From Gemmatimonadaceae bacterium (GTDB taxonomy: Bacteria > Gemmatimonadota > Gemmatimonadetes > Gemmatimonadales > Gemmatimonadaceae): DNA of 64,000 nucleotides. The stretch is taken from contig JADLCY010000011.1 of NCBI GenBank assembly GCA_020846935.1, forward strand, positions 434,001 to 498,000, read 5' to 3'. This document shows, in pieces, positions 1 through 12,921 of the stretch. The position numbers and the translations under genes are program-made. The notes under the pieces were generated by a model. It had not been told where the DNA came from. It saw only the letters and a program-made list of their open reading frames with translations, and ran no database searches. Position 1 is the first letter of the stretch. Every line of letters begins with the position of its first letter.

Positions 1-4375
<4,375 letters not shown>

Positions 4376-4514
4376 GGTTCACCCGCGCACAGGCGAAAAC
4401 CCGCTCGTCCCCGCGGCGACGGGCCGCGGAGACGGGGCGAGAAGGAGGGACGGAACGGAGCGGAAATCTCGAATCACAGCGTCGAGGCAGAAGGAAGTGT
4501 GAGGGAGGCGCAGT

Positions 4515-4553
4515 GGCCGGCGGGATGTCGCTCGCGCGACGGGACCGCCGGCC
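4515..4553 (-). promoter_or_regulatory. Strong nested hairpin in the rplL-rpoB spacer
   Basis: A perfect 9-bp stem (GGCCGGCGG at 4515-4523 with CCGCCGGCC at 4545-4553) encloses a second 5-bp hairpin (GTCGC at 4527-4531 with GCGAC at 4536-4540). No T-run follows in the transcribed direction, so it is not a normal intrinsic terminator. In E. coli the equivalent spacer holds a partial attenuator and an RNase III site that lower rpoBC expression relative to rplL. A similar role here is inferred from position only. Confidence 0.5.
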
Positions 4554-4571
4554 GGCTGCGAACCGCCGTCA

Positions 4572-4958
4572 TCACTTCACTTCGACCACGGCGCCTTCGG
4601 CCTCGAGCTTGGCCTTGACCTGGGCGGCTTCTTCCTTGGTAACGCCGGCCTTGATCTCCTTCGGCGCGCCATCGACGAGGTCCTTGGCTTCCTTCAGGCC
4701 CAGGCCGGTGAGCTCGCGCACCACCTTGATGACCTGGATCTTCTTGGCGCCCGACTCCTTGAGGATGACGCTGAACTCGGTCTGCTCCTCGACGGCCGGG
4801 GCCGCGGCAGCCGCACCGCCGCCACCACCGCCAACCGCGACGGCAATCGTCACGTTGAACTTGGTCTTGAACGCGTCGTTCAACTCGACGAGCTCCATGA
4901 CGGACATGTTGCCGATGGCTTCGAGGATATCGTCCTTGCTGATCGTGGTGTTAGCCAT
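4572..4958 (-). CDS. rplL: 50S ribosomal protein bL12 (L7/L12)
   Basis: Stalk protein that recruits translation GTPases to the ribosome. It has 128 residues, the normal size: an N-terminal dimerisation helix region (residues 1-40), a flexible Gly/Ala-rich hinge (about 43-57), and the conserved C-terminal factor-binding domain with the [19 protein letters not shown] block. It sits 95 bases downstream of rplJ, the usual L10-L12 order, so the two are probably cotranscribed and under L10 autoregulation. Confidence 0.98.
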   Translation of the reverse strand: MANTTISKDDILEAIGNMSVMELVELNDAFKTKFNVTIAVAVGGGGGGAAAAAPAVEEQTEFSVILKESGAKKIQVIKVVRELTGLGLKEAKDLVDGAPKEIKAGVTKEEAAQVKAKLEAEGAVVEVK

Positions 4959-5053
4959 TGTGGTATGGTCTCCGTGTCGAACCCAGGCGGGCCTGGGATT
5001 GTTGTGATCACAATTCCATGGTGGCGGCCGGCGAACCGGCGCACCGCCCGGGT

Positions 5054-5536
5054 CTAGCCGTTCTCCAACTGTGTCTTGCGAGCGTCGAGGGCGAGCGAGA
5101 ACATCATCAGCACGCTGTTCAGGCTCCCGGCAAAGAGGCTGAGCGCCTCGTCGCGGGTCGGGAGCGTGGCCAGGCGCTTGACCATCGCCTCATCGATCGG
5201 CTTGCCCTCGAAGAGGCCACCCTTGGTGGCCGGCTTCTGGTCGTGCTCCCTGGCGAAGTCGACGAGCACCTTCGCCGCGGTGATCGGATCCTTCGCCACG
5301 ACGACGCCGGTGGGGCCGCGAAGGCGCGAACCGGTGAGGCCGCTCTCGTTGACCGCCCGCAGCGCGAGGGTGTTCTTGATGACGACGTAGTCGACGCCGG
5401 CGCGGCGGAAGCGGCGACGGAGTTCCGTCATGCGCTTCACGTTGAGGCCGGTGAAATCGGTGAAGTACACGGCCTGCGCGCCGCCGATCCTGGCGCGGAG
5501 GTCGGATACCAGCTGTTCCTTCTCGGTCTTCTTCAT
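5054..5536 (-). CDS. rplJ: 50S ribosomal protein uL10
   Basis: Base of the ribosomal stalk; it binds 23S rRNA and carries the L7/L12 dimers on its C-terminal helix. The 160 residues begin [17 protein letters not shown]. The conserved [14 protein letters not shown] and the [14 protein letters not shown] segments are clear. The last helix (about 140-158) is the L12-binding tail. The start lies 6 bases after the rplA stop, indicating translational coupling within the rplKAJL operon. Confidence 0.97.
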   Translation of the reverse strand: MKKTEKEQLVSDLRARIGGAQAVYFTDFTGLNVKRMTELRRRFRRAGVDYVVIKNTLALRAVNESGLTGSRLRGPTGVVVAKDPITAAKVLVDFAREHDQKPATKGGLFEGKPIDEAMVKRLATLPTRDEALSLFAGSLNSVLMMFSLALDARKTQLENG

Positions 5537-5542
5537 GGCCCG

Positions 5543-6235
5543 TTACCCGCGGTACAGGGTGGTGTCCACCTTGACGCCGGGGCCCATGGTGCTGGACACC
5601 GAGACGTTGCGGACATAGACGCCCTTCGACGCCGCCGGCTTGGACCGGACGATCTGGTCCATGAACGCCGTGAAGTTCTGCTCCAGGGCTTCGACGCCAA
5701 ACGACACCTTGCCGATGGCGGCGTGCACGTTGCCGGCCTTGTCGACGCGGAACTCGATCTTGCCGGCCTTGGACTCCCGCACGGCCTGACCGACGTTCAT
5801 GGTGACCGTCCCGGCCTTGGGGTTGGGCATGAGGCCGCGAGGCCCGAGGACGCGGCCGAGCTGGCCGATCTGACCCATCTGGTCCGGCGTCGCGATCATG
5901 ACGTCGAAGTCGAGCCAGCCCTCCTTGATCTTCGCGAGATACTCGTTGCCAACGAAGTCGGCGCCAGCGTCCTGCGCCTCACGGGCGCGCTCACCGACGG
6001 CGATGACCAGCACGCGCACCGTCTTGCCCGTCCCGGCCGGGAGGACGACGGTTCCGCGGACGATCTGGTCGGCATGACGCGGATCGACGCCGAGCCGCAC
6101 CGCGACTTCAACCGTCTCGTCGAACTTTGCGAAGGCGGCCCCTTTCACGAACTCCAGCGCCTGACGCGGCTGGAAGGCCGCGACCGGGTCACGCTTCTTT
6201 GCCGCGGCGTTGAACTTCTTTCCGTGGGTGCGCAT
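5543..6235 (-). CDS. rplA: 50S ribosomal protein uL1
   Basis: L1 stalk protein that moves E-site tRNA; in many bacteria it also represses its own operon. The 230 residues are full length. The signature segments [14 protein letters not shown] and the [17 protein letters not shown] region are present. Its ATG overlaps the rplK TGA by one base (TGATG), so the two genes are translationally coupled. Confidence 0.98.
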   Translation of the reverse strand: MRTHGKKFNAAAKKRDPVAAFQPRQALEFVKGAAFAKFDETVEVAVRLGVDPRHADQIVRGTVVLPAGTGKTVRVLVIAVGERAREAQDAGADFVGNEYLAKIKEGWLDFDVMIATPDQMGQIGQLGRVLGPRGLMPNPKAGTVTMNVGQAVRESKAGKIEFRVDKAGNVHAAIGKVSFGVEALEQNFTAFMDQIVRSKPAASKGVYVRNVSVSSTMGPGVKVDTTLYRG

Positions 6236-6660
6236 CAGTCCTTCACCTCGACGCCCATCGACCTGGCCGCGCCGGCCACCATGGCCATCGCGGATTCGAT
6301 CGAGTCACAGTTGAGGTCGGGCATCTTCACTTCGGCGATCTTCCTGACCTGCGCACGCGTGAGTGAGCCGACCTTCACGCGGTTGGGCTGACCCGACCCC
6401 TTTTCGAGTCCGAGCTCCTTCTTGATCAGGATCGCCGCAGGCGGCGTCTTGAGGATGAAGGTGAACGACTTGTCCGAGTAGATGGTGATCTCGACCGGGA
6501 GGATCAGTCCATCCTGGGCCTGCGTGCGGGAGTTGAACTCCTTGCAGAACGCCATGATGTTGATGCCCTGAGGGCCGAGCGCCGTGCCTACCGGAGGGGC
6601 CGGATTCGCGCGTCCAGCTGGAATCTGGAGTTTGACGAATCCAGTGACCTTCTTTGCCAT
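6235..6660 (-). CDS. rplK: 50S ribosomal protein uL11
   Basis: Binds the GTPase-associated region of 23S rRNA; in stringent-response bacteria it is needed for RelA activation. The 141 residues are the normal length. The N-terminal [19 protein letters not shown] motif (the proline-rich thiostrepton-binding domain) is intact, as is the C-terminal RNA-binding domain. A good Shine-Dalgarno (AAGGAG) lies just before the ATG. The 253-base spacer to nusG (6661-6913) probably contains this operon's own promoter or leader, but I see no clear -35/-10 pair there. Confidence 0.98.
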   Translation of the reverse strand: MAKKVTGFVKLQIPAGRANPAPPVGTALGPQGINIMAFCKEFNSRTQAQDGLILPVEITIYSDKSFTFILKTPPAAILIKKELGLEKGSGQPNRVKVGSLTRAQVRKIAEVKMPDLNCDSIESAMAMVAGAARSMGVEVKD

Positions 6661-6913
6661 GGGCTCCTTCTGTTCGAATGGCGAGACGCACGCCAGGCGT
6701 GGGGCGTGTCCAGGGGTGCATCGCGCTCTGGTTCTCCCACGGTCTGATTAACGTCGTCGTGGTTGCCGACGGGTGCGCTCCTCGCCGCTCAGCGGCTGCC
6801 CCGCGCAAAGGCCGGTGGCTGCGTGTGCGAGCGCCAGGGCTCGCGATCCTGCGGGACTCCGGCGCGCCGCAGCTCCCCCGCGCGCCGTCCCTCCCTGCCT
6901 GTCTGCTCCCGCT

Positions 6914-7474
6914 CTAGTAGCCCTTGAGCTGGAGGTAATCGAGCTCCACCGACGTCGGGCGACCAAACAGGCTGACCGAAACCCGGACCTTGCCCTTGTC
7001 GGTGATCACTTCCTCGACCGTGCCGTTGAAGTCGGTAAACGGTCCCTCGGTGATCGCCACCGCCTGACCGATGAGGAATGGAATCTCCTCGCGCGGCGCC
7101 TCGTCTTCCTTTTCGTCGACGATGCCCAGCAGACGGTTCACTTCCTCCTGCCGCAGCGCCATCGGCTCCTTGGTGGGACTAACGAGCCCGTGCTGCACGA
7201 ACTTGATGACGCCCTGGATGCTGTTGATGACGTGGGACGACTCCTGGTTCCACACCATTTCGACGAGCACGTACCCCGGGTACAGCTTGCGCTCCACCGG
7301 AACCTTCTTGCCGTTCTTGATCTCCACCACTTCCTGCGTGGGCACCATGGCCTGCCGGATGAGTCGCTCCTGGGCCGGCCGCGGATCCTGTTCGATCTTC
7401 CGAAGGATCAGCGACTTGACCTTGTTCTCATGGCCCGCCGTGGTCTGGATGGCGTACCAGCGGTGCACCTCCAC
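6914..7474 (-). CDS. nusG: Transcription termination/antitermination protein NusG
   Basis: Elongation factor that binds RNA polymerase and links it to Rho or to the ribosome. I place the start at the GTG at 7474-7472 (VEVHRWYAIQ), giving 186 residues. A GGAGG that overlaps the secE stop region precedes it by 6 bases, and upstream codons in the same frame belong to secE read in another frame. The NGN domain (residues 1-120, with the LYPGYVLVEM motif) and the C-terminal KOW domain (GPFTDFNGTVEEV) are both complete. Confidence 0.96.
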   Translation of the reverse strand: MEVHRWYAIQTTAGHENKVKSLILRKIEQDPRPAQERLIRQAMVPTQEVVEIKNGKKVPVERKLYPGYVLVEMVWNQESSHVINSIQGVIKFVQHGLVSPTKEPMALRQEEVNRLLGIVDEKEDEAPREEIPFLIGQAVAITEGPFTDFNGTVEEVITDKGKVRVSVSLFGRPTSVELDYLQLKGY

Positions 7475-7476
7475 GA

Positions 7477-7707
7477 TCAACCTCCGAACAGCGAGGGGAT
7501 CCACCGCACGAGCACGGTCTGCAGGACCAGGTCCATCAATCCGATGACCGCGCCGATGAACAGGGAGAGCACGATGACGCCGATCGAGAGCTGGCGCACC
7601 TGCGGCCAGTCCGGCCACGTAACGCGCTTCAGCTCAGCCATCACCTCGTTGTAGAACCGGACGAGGCGCTGGACGACGGACGGGCGGGCGACAGCTTCGG
7701 TGGCCAC
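7477..7707 (-). CDS. secE: Preprotein translocase subunit SecE
   Basis: Small essential clamp subunit of the SecYEG channel. I take the GTG at 7707-7705 as start (VATEAVARPSVVQRLVRFYNEV), giving 76 residues with one C-terminal membrane helix (IGVIVLSLFIGAVIGLMDLV). The amphipathic segment VMAELKRVTWPDW just before it is the SecE hallmark. A longer frame extends upstream, but it runs through rpmG and a tRNA and is not real. The stop is 2 bases before the nusG start, the usual secE-nusG pairing. Confidence 0.95.
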   Translation of the reverse strand: MATEAVARPSVVQRLVRFYNEVMAELKRVTWPDWPQVRQLSIGVIVLSLFIGAVIGLMDLVLQTVLVRWIPSLFGG

Positions 7708-7708
7708 G

Positions 7709-7861
7709 TTACTTCGTTTCCTTGTGGACGACGTGCTTGTTGCAGCGCGGACAGAACTTCTTCCACTCCACGCGCTCCGGATGCGTGCGCTTGTTCTTCG
7801 TGGTGAAGTAATTGCGATTCTTGCAGTCGCTGCACGCGAGGATGATCTTGTCGCGGGGCAT
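7709..7861 (-). CDS. rpmG: 50S ribosomal protein bL33
   Basis: A 50-residue ribosomal protein starting [18 protein letters not shown]. Two CxxC pairs (CSDC and CPRC) show that this is the zinc-binding form of L33. The segment [22 protein letters not shown] is typical. It ends one base before the secE GTG, so rpmG-secE-nusG is one coupled unit. Position downstream of tRNA-Thr is common, but normally with tuf in between. Confidence 0.97.
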   Translation of the reverse strand: MPRDKIILACSDCKNRNYFTTKNKRTHPERVEWKKFCPRCNKHVVHKETK

Positions 7862-7928
7862 CTTGGATCCGAGGCACGAGAAACACGAGAACCAACAGGA
7901 CGGGAAGCGCGGCTTCCCGACGAACCAG

Positions 7929-8001
7929 AGCTGACGACCGGGATTGAACCGGTGACCTCACCCTTACCAAGGGTGTGCTCTACCAACTGAGCTACGTCAG
8001 C
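7929..8001 (-). tRNA. tRNA-Thr (anticodon GGT)
   Basis: The reverse strand folds as a cloverleaf. The acceptor stem is GCTGACG/CGTCAGC with discriminator T. The D arm is GCTCAGTTGGTAGAGC, the anticodon loop CTTGGTAAG gives GGT, and the T loop is GTTCAATCC. No CCA is encoded. This is the last of four tRNAs in the cluster and sits directly before rpmG. Confidence 0.97.
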
Positions 8002-8056
8002 GTCACTGCCCTGCACCCTGCCACCACCCGACCCCGCACCTGCACGCCGCCACCAG

Positions 8057-8129
8057 AGCGGGAGACGGGGCTCGAACCCGCGACATCAAGCTTGGAAGGC
8101 TTGCGCTCTACCAACTGAGCTACTCCCGC
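8057..8129 (-). tRNA. tRNA-Gly (anticodon TCC)
   Basis: The acceptor stem GCGGGAG/CTCCCGC has the T discriminator usual for Gly. The D arm is GCTCAGTTGGTAGAGC, the anticodon loop CTTCCAA gives TCC, and the T arm contains GTTCGAGCC. No CCA is encoded. Confidence 0.97.
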
Positions 8130-8155
8130 ACATCCCCCTCGACCTAACGACTCGA

Positions 8156-8238
8156 TGGTGGGGGAAGGATTCGAACCTTCGAAGGCATAAGCCGGCAGAT
8201 TTACAGTCTGCTCCCGTTGGCCACTTGGGTACCCCACC
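8156..8238 (-). tRNA. tRNA-Tyr (anticodon GTA)
   Basis: A class II tRNA with a long variable arm. The acceptor is GGTGGGG/CCCCACC with discriminator A, the anticodon loop CTGTAAA gives GTA, and the variable arm lies between CTGC and the T arm with its GTTCGAATC loop. It is 83 nt long, as expected for bacterial tRNA-Tyr. No CCA is encoded. Confidence 0.97.
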
Positions 8239-8290
8239 TGCTTGCCCTCGCGACTCGCCGCCGCAGCACCGACGCCTTGCCATTCGACAG

Positions 8291-8363
8291 AGCTGACGGC
8301 GAGAATCGAACTCGCAACCTGCTGATTACAAATCAGCTGCTCTGCCAATTGAGCTACGTCAGC
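8291..8363 (-). tRNA. tRNA-Thr (anticodon TGT)
   Basis: The acceptor is GCTGACG/CGTCAGC with T discriminator. The D arm is GCTCAATTGGCAGAGC, the anticodon loop TTTGTAA gives TGT, and the T arm contains GTTCGATTC. It is the first gene of the operon, 28 bases after the -10 box. The order Thr(TGT)-Tyr(GTA)-Gly(TCC)-Thr(GGT) is the same as E. coli thrU-tyrU-glyT-thrT. Confidence 0.97.
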
Positions 8364-8391
8364 GCTCAGGCCCGTTCTTCGCGAGCTTGGA

Positions 8392-8420
8392 ATGCTAGCC
8401 GGTGCGGAAATGCGTGTCAA
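8392..8420 (-). promoter_or_regulatory. Near-consensus sigma70 promoter of the tRNA-rpmG-secE-nusG operon
   Basis: On the minus strand a perfect -35 TTGACA (8420-8415) is followed by a 17-base spacer and the -10 TAGCAT (8397-8392). The first tRNA begins 28 bases later. The local sequence is markedly more AT-rich than its surroundings. Confidence 0.85.
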
Positions 8421-8477
8421 GCAATTGGGAATCCTCAGCTTAGAGCCCGGTCAATCGCGCCGCAGTCGCCCGACTGA

Positions 8478-8631
8478 ATCGGAAGCGGCGGCCTCCGTCG
8501 CCCGACCCTGAGCAGCTGCGGCGCTGCATCGGGAGCCGCAGCCTCGGGTGCCCGCCCCCTGAGCAGTCGCGGCCAGCTCAATCGGGAGCCGCGGCCTCCG
8601 ATGACCCACCCCCTGAGCGGCGCTCGCCACC
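8478..8631. repeat. Three degenerate tandem units of 50-53 bp behind cysS
   Basis: Units begin near 8478, 8528 and 8581. Each reads ATCGGGAGC(C)GCGGCCTC and continues to a CCTGAGC motif, with several substitutions between copies. The block fills the space between the tRNA promoter and the end of cysS. I see no open reading frame or known RNA in it. Confidence 0.7.
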
Positions 8632-8650
8632 GGGGTCGGGGGCCGACCCC
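8632..8650 (-). terminator. Hairpin at the cysS stop codon, possible terminator
   Basis: GGGGTCGG and CCGACCCC form an 8-bp stem with a GGG loop whose edge touches the cysS TAG stop. There is no T-run on the downstream side, so termination is uncertain; the hairpin may only protect the mRNA 3' end. Confidence 0.35.
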
Positions 8651-10119
8651 TAGCGCCAGCGCTCGAGCTGCGTCCCCGTCGCGGTGTCCTTCACCACGAA
8701 CCCGCGGAGCTCCACCTCGCCACGGATCGCGTCGGATCGCGCAAAATCGCGCTCCCGTCGTGCCTCGAGGCGCTCCCGAACCCGCCCGACTGCCCACCGG
8801 AGCGCCTCCTGCTCCGCCTCGTCGCTGTCGCTCAGGGTAGTGGGGTCCGGCTCGATGGACGCCGGGCCAACAACCAGCCGGACGACCCGAGGCTGGAGGT
8901 CGAGCACCGAGTCCATCAGATCGAAAACCCGGCGACCCTCGGACAGCGCCGCCGTATCCGCTCCATTCCGGTCGAGCTCGGCATTCGCCTTCTGGATGAA
9001 CCCGAACAGGGCTGCAACCGCCTCGGGCGCGTTCAGGTCGTCTGCGAGCGCGGCCCGGAACTCGGCCTCGGCCTCCCTCGCCACGGCGCCAAGGTCCGGG
9101 GTCGCTCCCCGCATCTGCGCCAGTCGATGGGCGAACTCCCCGATTCGGCGGACCGCCTCCAGTGACCCCTCGAGCCCCTCACCGGAGAGGTTCATCTGCT
9201 TCCGGTAGTGCGTCGAGTACACGAAATGCCTGAGGGCCGCGGCAGAAATCCCGCGCTCGCGGAGATCCTTGACCGTCGTGATGTTGCCCAGGCGCTTTGA
9301 CATTTTCGTCCCGTCGATTTGCAGAAACTCCCCGTGGCACCAGAAACGGCTGAACGGCTGTCCCGTCGCCGCTTCGCTCTGTGCGATCTCGTCCTCATGA
9401 TGCGGAAATACGAGGTCGATCCCGCCACCATGGATGTCGAGGGTTTCGCCGAGGTACTTCATGGCCATCGCCGAGCATTCGAGGTGCCAGCCCGGGCGCC
9501 CGCGGCCAAAGGGAGCATCCCAGGCAGCCCCCGTCGTCTCATCCTCCTCCTTTGCCCGCTTCCAGAGCGCAAAGTCCTGCGCGTGCTCCTTCGTGTAGTC
9601 GTCCTGCGCGACGCGGGCGCCGCTCTTCACCTCACGCGCGTCGAGGCGGGAGAGCTTTCCGTAGCCCGGGAACCGCGCGATGCTGAAGTAGACCGAACCG
9701 TCCTCCGCGAGATACGCGACGCCTTTGGCGAGCAGGGTCTCGACGAGGGCGATCATTTCCGGGATGTGCGTCGTGGCCTTGGGATACTCCTCCGCATCCT
9801 CGATGCGCAGGTAGCGTCGATCCTGATGGAAGATGGCGGTGATCGGCTCAGTGACCTCGAGGATCGACTTGCCGGTGGCCTTCGCCCGCTTGATGATCTT
9901 GTCGTCGACGTCGGTCAGGTTCTGGACCTGGACGACCTTCCACCCCTGGAGCCGCAGGGTGCGGCGCATCAGATCGTTGAAGAGGAAGGTCCGGAAGTTC
10001 CCGACGTGCGCCGGGTCGTACACCGTCGGGCCGCAGGTGTACATGCGCACGGTTTCACCGTCGGCGGGCGCAAAGGGTTCGACCGAGCGGGAGAGCGTGT
10101 TGTACAGGCGGAAGGTCAT
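8650..10119 (-). CDS. cysS: Cysteine--tRNA ligase
   Basis: Class I aminoacyl-tRNA synthetase that charges tRNA-Cys. Its 489 residues match the family length. The HIGH-type motif is HVGN (38-41) and KMSKR lies at 272-276. The zinc ligands that select cysteine are at C29, C215, H240 and E244, the same spacing as in E. coli CysS. The C-terminal helical DALR-type anticodon domain occupies about 340-489. The gene is upstream of, and on the same strand as, the tRNA operon, which has its own promoter. A TATCTT box only 6 bases before the ATG hints at a very short or absent leader, but this is weak. Confidence 0.97.
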   Translation of the reverse strand: MTFRLYNTLSRSVEPFAPADGETVRMYTCGPTVYDPAHVGNFRTFLFNDLMRRTLRLQGWKVVQVQNLTDVDDKIIKRAKATGKSILEVTEPITAIFHQDRRYLRIEDAEEYPKATTHIPEMIALVETLLAKGVAYLAEDGSVYFSIARFPGYGKLSRLDAREVKSGARVAQDDYTKEHAQDFALWKRAKEEDETTGAAWDAPFGRGRPGWHLECSAMAMKYLGETLDIHGGGIDLVFPHHEDEIAQSEAATGQPFSRFWCHGEFLQIDGTKMSKRLGNITTVKDLRERGISAAALRHFVYSTHYRKQMNLSGEGLEGSLEAVRRIGEFAHRLAQMRGATPDLGAVAREAEAEFRAALADDLNAPEAVAALFGFIQKANAELDRNGADTAALSEGRRVFDLMDSVLDLQPRVVRLVVGPASIEPDPTTLSDSDEAEQEALRWAVGRVRERLEARRERDFARSDAIRGEVELRGFVVKDTATGTQLERWR

Positions 10120-10199
10120 GACGGCAAGATAGCCGTGCCGTCAAAGGCGGCGCGATTCGCCGGTGACCGGTCTGGCGGCGCCGCAGGGAGTGCCGGAGC

Positions 10200-10724
10200 T
10201 TGCTGTTCTTCCGGTTTCAGGCAGCCGTGAGCGACGCAACGACGATCCAGTTCCTGGGCTACGCCATCGACTTCTCCACGCCATGGCTCGCCGTGGCCTG
10301 GGCGCTGGGGATCGGGTTTGCCCTGGCGGTGATTCCGATGGGGGCGGCCGAGTTGGTGGCCTTCGCCGCCGGCGCGCTCAGGCCTGCAGGCATCATCGGC
10401 CCCGTGGTGGTGTCGTTCACCTGCGGGCACGTCGCCGGCAAGTTGGTCTGGTTCTGGCTGGGTACGCAGGAGGCGCGCGTGCGACGGCCGCATGTCCGTC
10501 GGGTGATCGATGATGCGAAGGCGATTACCGCGCGGCACCCGGCGATCGGGGCCGCCGTGCTGGCGACGTCCGCCGTGGCGGGCCTGCCACCCTTCCACCT
10601 CACGACGGTGGCCGCGGGCATCGCGCGCTATCCGCTCGTGCCGTTCGTTGCCATCACGTTCACGGGACGACTCGTGCGCTTTGGCCTGATCGCACTCATT
10701 CCCGGCACGTTCGTGTTCGACTGA
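10200..10724 (+). CDS. Small integral membrane protein, VTT/DedA-like
   Basis: About 174 residues with four or so hydrophobic segments (roughly 25-55, 60-85, 115-140 and 145-170). The pattern of a Gly/Pro-rich re-entrant segment, a conserved Gly in GHVAGKLVWFWLG and a late TGRLVRFGLIAL helix resembles the VTT (SNARE-associated/DedA) membrane fold, but the match is by eye and the protein is shorter than DedA. The start is uncertain: TTG at 10200 or GTG at 10227 in the same frame. It is transcribed divergently from cysS, and nothing else is in its operon. The 201 bases that follow (10725-10925) show no gene. Confidence 0.6.
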   Translation: MLFFRFQAAVSDATTIQFLGYAIDFSTPWLAVAWALGIGFALAVIPMGAAELVAFAAGALRPAGIIGPVVVSFTCGHVAGKLVWFWLGTQEARVRRPHVRRVIDDAKAITARHPAIGAAVLATSAVAGLPPFHLTTVAAGIARYPLVPFVAITFTGRLVRFGLIALIPGTFVFD

Positions 10725-10925
10725 GTGAGTCATGCGCGCGCTTCGCCCGACCATCAATTGCGTGCATGCTGAGTGTCGCGGCTCCCAGGGCACGCAACGG
10801 AAGGTGCACGTGGTTGATGCTGCCGAGTCCCTCGCGGTACCGTGACGCCGGAGCCTGACTGTTGACGGGATCCTGCGGCCTCCACCGCGTAATCGATGCT
10901 CAGTGGTACCCGCCCGGCGTCGCCC

Positions 10926-12128
10926 TCAGGCGGAGCGCGTGGTGGGCTCCACGAAACGCAGCACGTCGATGGGCGGATCCGACGTGACGATGACGCCGCG
11001 ATCAGCCGATGGAACGCGAAGCACGAGCACGCGATCCTGCCCCGGGCGCAGCAGGCTTTGCCCCTCGTAGATGCGATTGACGAGGATGCGCCTGACGAGG
11101 ACGATACCGGTCGCCAGGAGCGGCACCGCCACCGGGAGGCCGGCGGGCCCGAGCATCCGCCCGACGATGAGCACCGCCATGATGCTGAGCACCGGCGGGA
11201 TCTCCACCTGCTTCTGCGTGATGAGCGGCACGACGAGGTTGGCCTCGACGATGTGGATCACGAAGCCGAGTACCATCACGAAGACGGCGTGCGCTCCGGG
11301 ACTCAGGCCAAAGACGCCTTCGCCGCCAAGAACGAACAACGCCGGGATCGTGGACGACACGAGGGTGCCGAAGAACGGGATGATGGCCACGGCGCCGGTG
11401 AAGACGCCGAAGGTGAGCCAATAGGGAACCTCGAGCAGGTAGAGCCCAATGGCGGTGAGGATCGCGAGGATGGTCATCGCGAGGAGCTGCCCGACCAGCC
11501 ATGAGCGGAGGGTCGTGCCGATGTCTCCGAGGACATCGCGCACGAGATCGCGCCGCACCGGCGGAAACAGCGCGATGAGCCACTCGCGATAGGTGCCGGG
11601 GTAGAGGGCGAGGAAGATCCCCATCACGAGAATCGAGACCAGATTGACGACGGCGTGGCCGAGCCCAACGACGCGTGGCAGCACCTGCCCGAGTGCGGCT
11701 TCGGTCTGTTGGACGAGCGTCCCGACGAGCTTCCCCGATTCTTCCGCGTAGACCTGTCGCAGGGCGGGGTACTTCTCGAGCACGCGCTCGAGCCAGCCCT
11801 GCCAGGCATCGCGGTAGCGCGGGAGGTTGGCCACGAGGGCCTGCGTCTGCTCGACGACGGGCGGCACGAGCAGGAAAACGAGGCCGATGACGGCCCCGAT
11901 GGTGCCAAGGAATCCGACAAAGAACGCGACGGACGCCGGGAGGCGCGTCCGTCGCGTGATGGCCTCGCTCAGCGCGCCGAGGTAGAGCGAAAAGAGGATC
12001 GCGACAAACAGCAGGAGGAAGATGTCTGCCGTGCGGCCGAGCAGCCACAGGAGCAGGACGGTCGCGACCGTCGCGGCGAGCGCGGGCGCGAACCGCTGGC
12101 GCGGCAGGGTCGCGAACGTATCGCTCAC
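10926..12128 (-). CDS. AI-2E family (PerM/YdiK-type) membrane transporter
   Basis: A 400-residue polytopic membrane protein with about eight hydrophobic helices. Two or three are N-terminal (18-85), followed by a soluble helical hairpin region (about 95-160) and a cluster of helices at 165-350. The motif IPFFGTLVSSTIPALFVL in the second half and the WLVGQLLAMTILAI segment are characteristic of the AI-2E/UPF0118 family, whose members export small molecules or act as Na+/H+ antiporters; the substrate cannot be told. The gene begins 6 bases after pspA and is the last of a three-gene minus-strand operon. Confidence 0.88.
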   Translation of the reverse strand: MSDTFATLPRQRFAPALAATVATVLLLWLLGRTADIFLLLFVAILFSLYLGALSEAITRRTRLPASVAFFVGFLGTIGAVIGLVFLLVPPVVEQTQALVANLPRYRDAWQGWLERVLEKYPALRQVYAEESGKLVGTLVQQTEAALGQVLPRVVGLGHAVVNLVSILVMGIFLALYPGTYREWLIALFPPVRRDLVRDVLGDIGTTLRSWLVGQLLAMTILAILTAIGLYLLEVPYWLTFGVFTGAVAIIPFFGTLVSSTIPALFVLGGEGVFGLSPGAHAVFVMVLGFVIHIVEANLVVPLITQKQVEIPPVLSIMAVLIVGRMLGPAGLPVAVPLLATGIVLVRRILVNRIYEGQSLLRPGQDRVLVLRVPSADRGVIVTSDPPIDVLRFVEPTTRSA

Positions 12129-12134
12129 GCCCCG

Positions 12135-12917
12135 CTAGGCCTTTTCGTCGTGTGCGTCCTCGATCTCGGCGTGCACGTCCTCGACCGGTGCGCTGCCGGC
12201 GTTGAGCTGGCGCTTCTCGGCCGGGGCGCCGCTCGGCAGGAGACCCATTTTCTGCTTGAGCGCAAGGAGTTGTGCGTCGGCGCTGGCGGCGCCGGCCGTG
12301 CGCTCGAGCTGCTTGAAGTCGTGCTGCAGTCGGTCGCCCGAGAACTCCTGGTCGATCTCGTTCGACGCCTTCAGCATGCGCTCGTTCTGCTCGATCTTCT
12401 CCTCCATCCGCGCGAACGCTTCGAACGCGGACTTCTCGGAGAGGCCGGACATGGTCTCCTGGATGCGCTGCTGCGCCTGCGCCCGACGCTGACGCGCGAG
12501 GAGCAGGTTCTTCTTGCGCTTGGCCTCCTCGATCTTGTCGTTGAGGTCGTGCAGCGCCGTCTTGAGCTTTTCGGTTTCGAGCTGGTGCGACTGCCAGGTG
12601 GTCTCGAGCTGCTGGTAGTGCGCAATGTGTTCGCTCTGCCTGACGAGCGCCTGCTTGGCGAGATCGTCGCGGCCCTGCTGGATCGCGAGCATGGCCTTCT
12701 GCTCCCAGTCCTGGGCCTGCTTGTGCTCGTTGTCGGCCTGGTCGCGCAGGCGCTTCTCGTCGGCAATGGCGGCGGCCACCTGCTGCTTGGCCTTCACCAG
12801 CTGGTCACGCATGTCGACGATGATCTGATTCAGCATCTTCTCCGGGTTCTCGGCGGAGGAGATGAGGTCGTTGATGTTCGACTTGACGAGTGAGGCGAGT
12901 CGATCGAAGATGCCCAT
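12135..12917 (-). CDS. pspA: PspA/IM30 family membrane-stress protein
   Basis: A 260-residue protein that starts MGIFDRLASLVKSNINDLI, the amphipathic membrane-binding helix of PspA/Vipp1. A long alpha-helical coiled coil (about 25-225) rich in Gln, Glu, Lys and Arg follows. PspA proteins belong to the ESCRT-III superfamily and polymerise on damaged inner membrane. The C-terminal tail after residue 225 is Ala/Glu-rich and unlike E. coli PspA. It sits 4 bases after the YbjN gene and 6 bases before the AI-2E permease, so all three are almost certainly cotranscribed. No pspF or pspBC is nearby, so regulation differs from the enteric system. Confidence 0.93.
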   Translation of the reverse strand: MGIFDRLASLVKSNINDLISSAENPEKMLNQIIVDMRDQLVKAKQQVAAAIADEKRLRDQADNEHKQAQDWEQKAMLAIQQGRDDLAKQALVRQSEHIAHYQQLETTWQSHQLETEKLKTALHDLNDKIEEAKRKKNLLLARQRRAQAQQRIQETMSGLSEKSAFEAFARMEEKIEQNERMLKASNEIDQEFSGDRLQHDFKQLERTAGAASADAQLLALKQKMGLLPSGAPAEKRQLNAGSAPVEDVHAEIEDAHDEKA

Positions 12918-12921
12918 GAGC

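Noticed and set aside
8632-8650. Confident intrinsic terminator after cysS
   Set aside because: The stem is good but there is no T-run, so only low confidence was given.
10725-10925. Possible gene or RNA between the VTT-like gene and the AI-2E gene
   Set aside because: No frame with a ribosome-binding site or recognisable structure was found.
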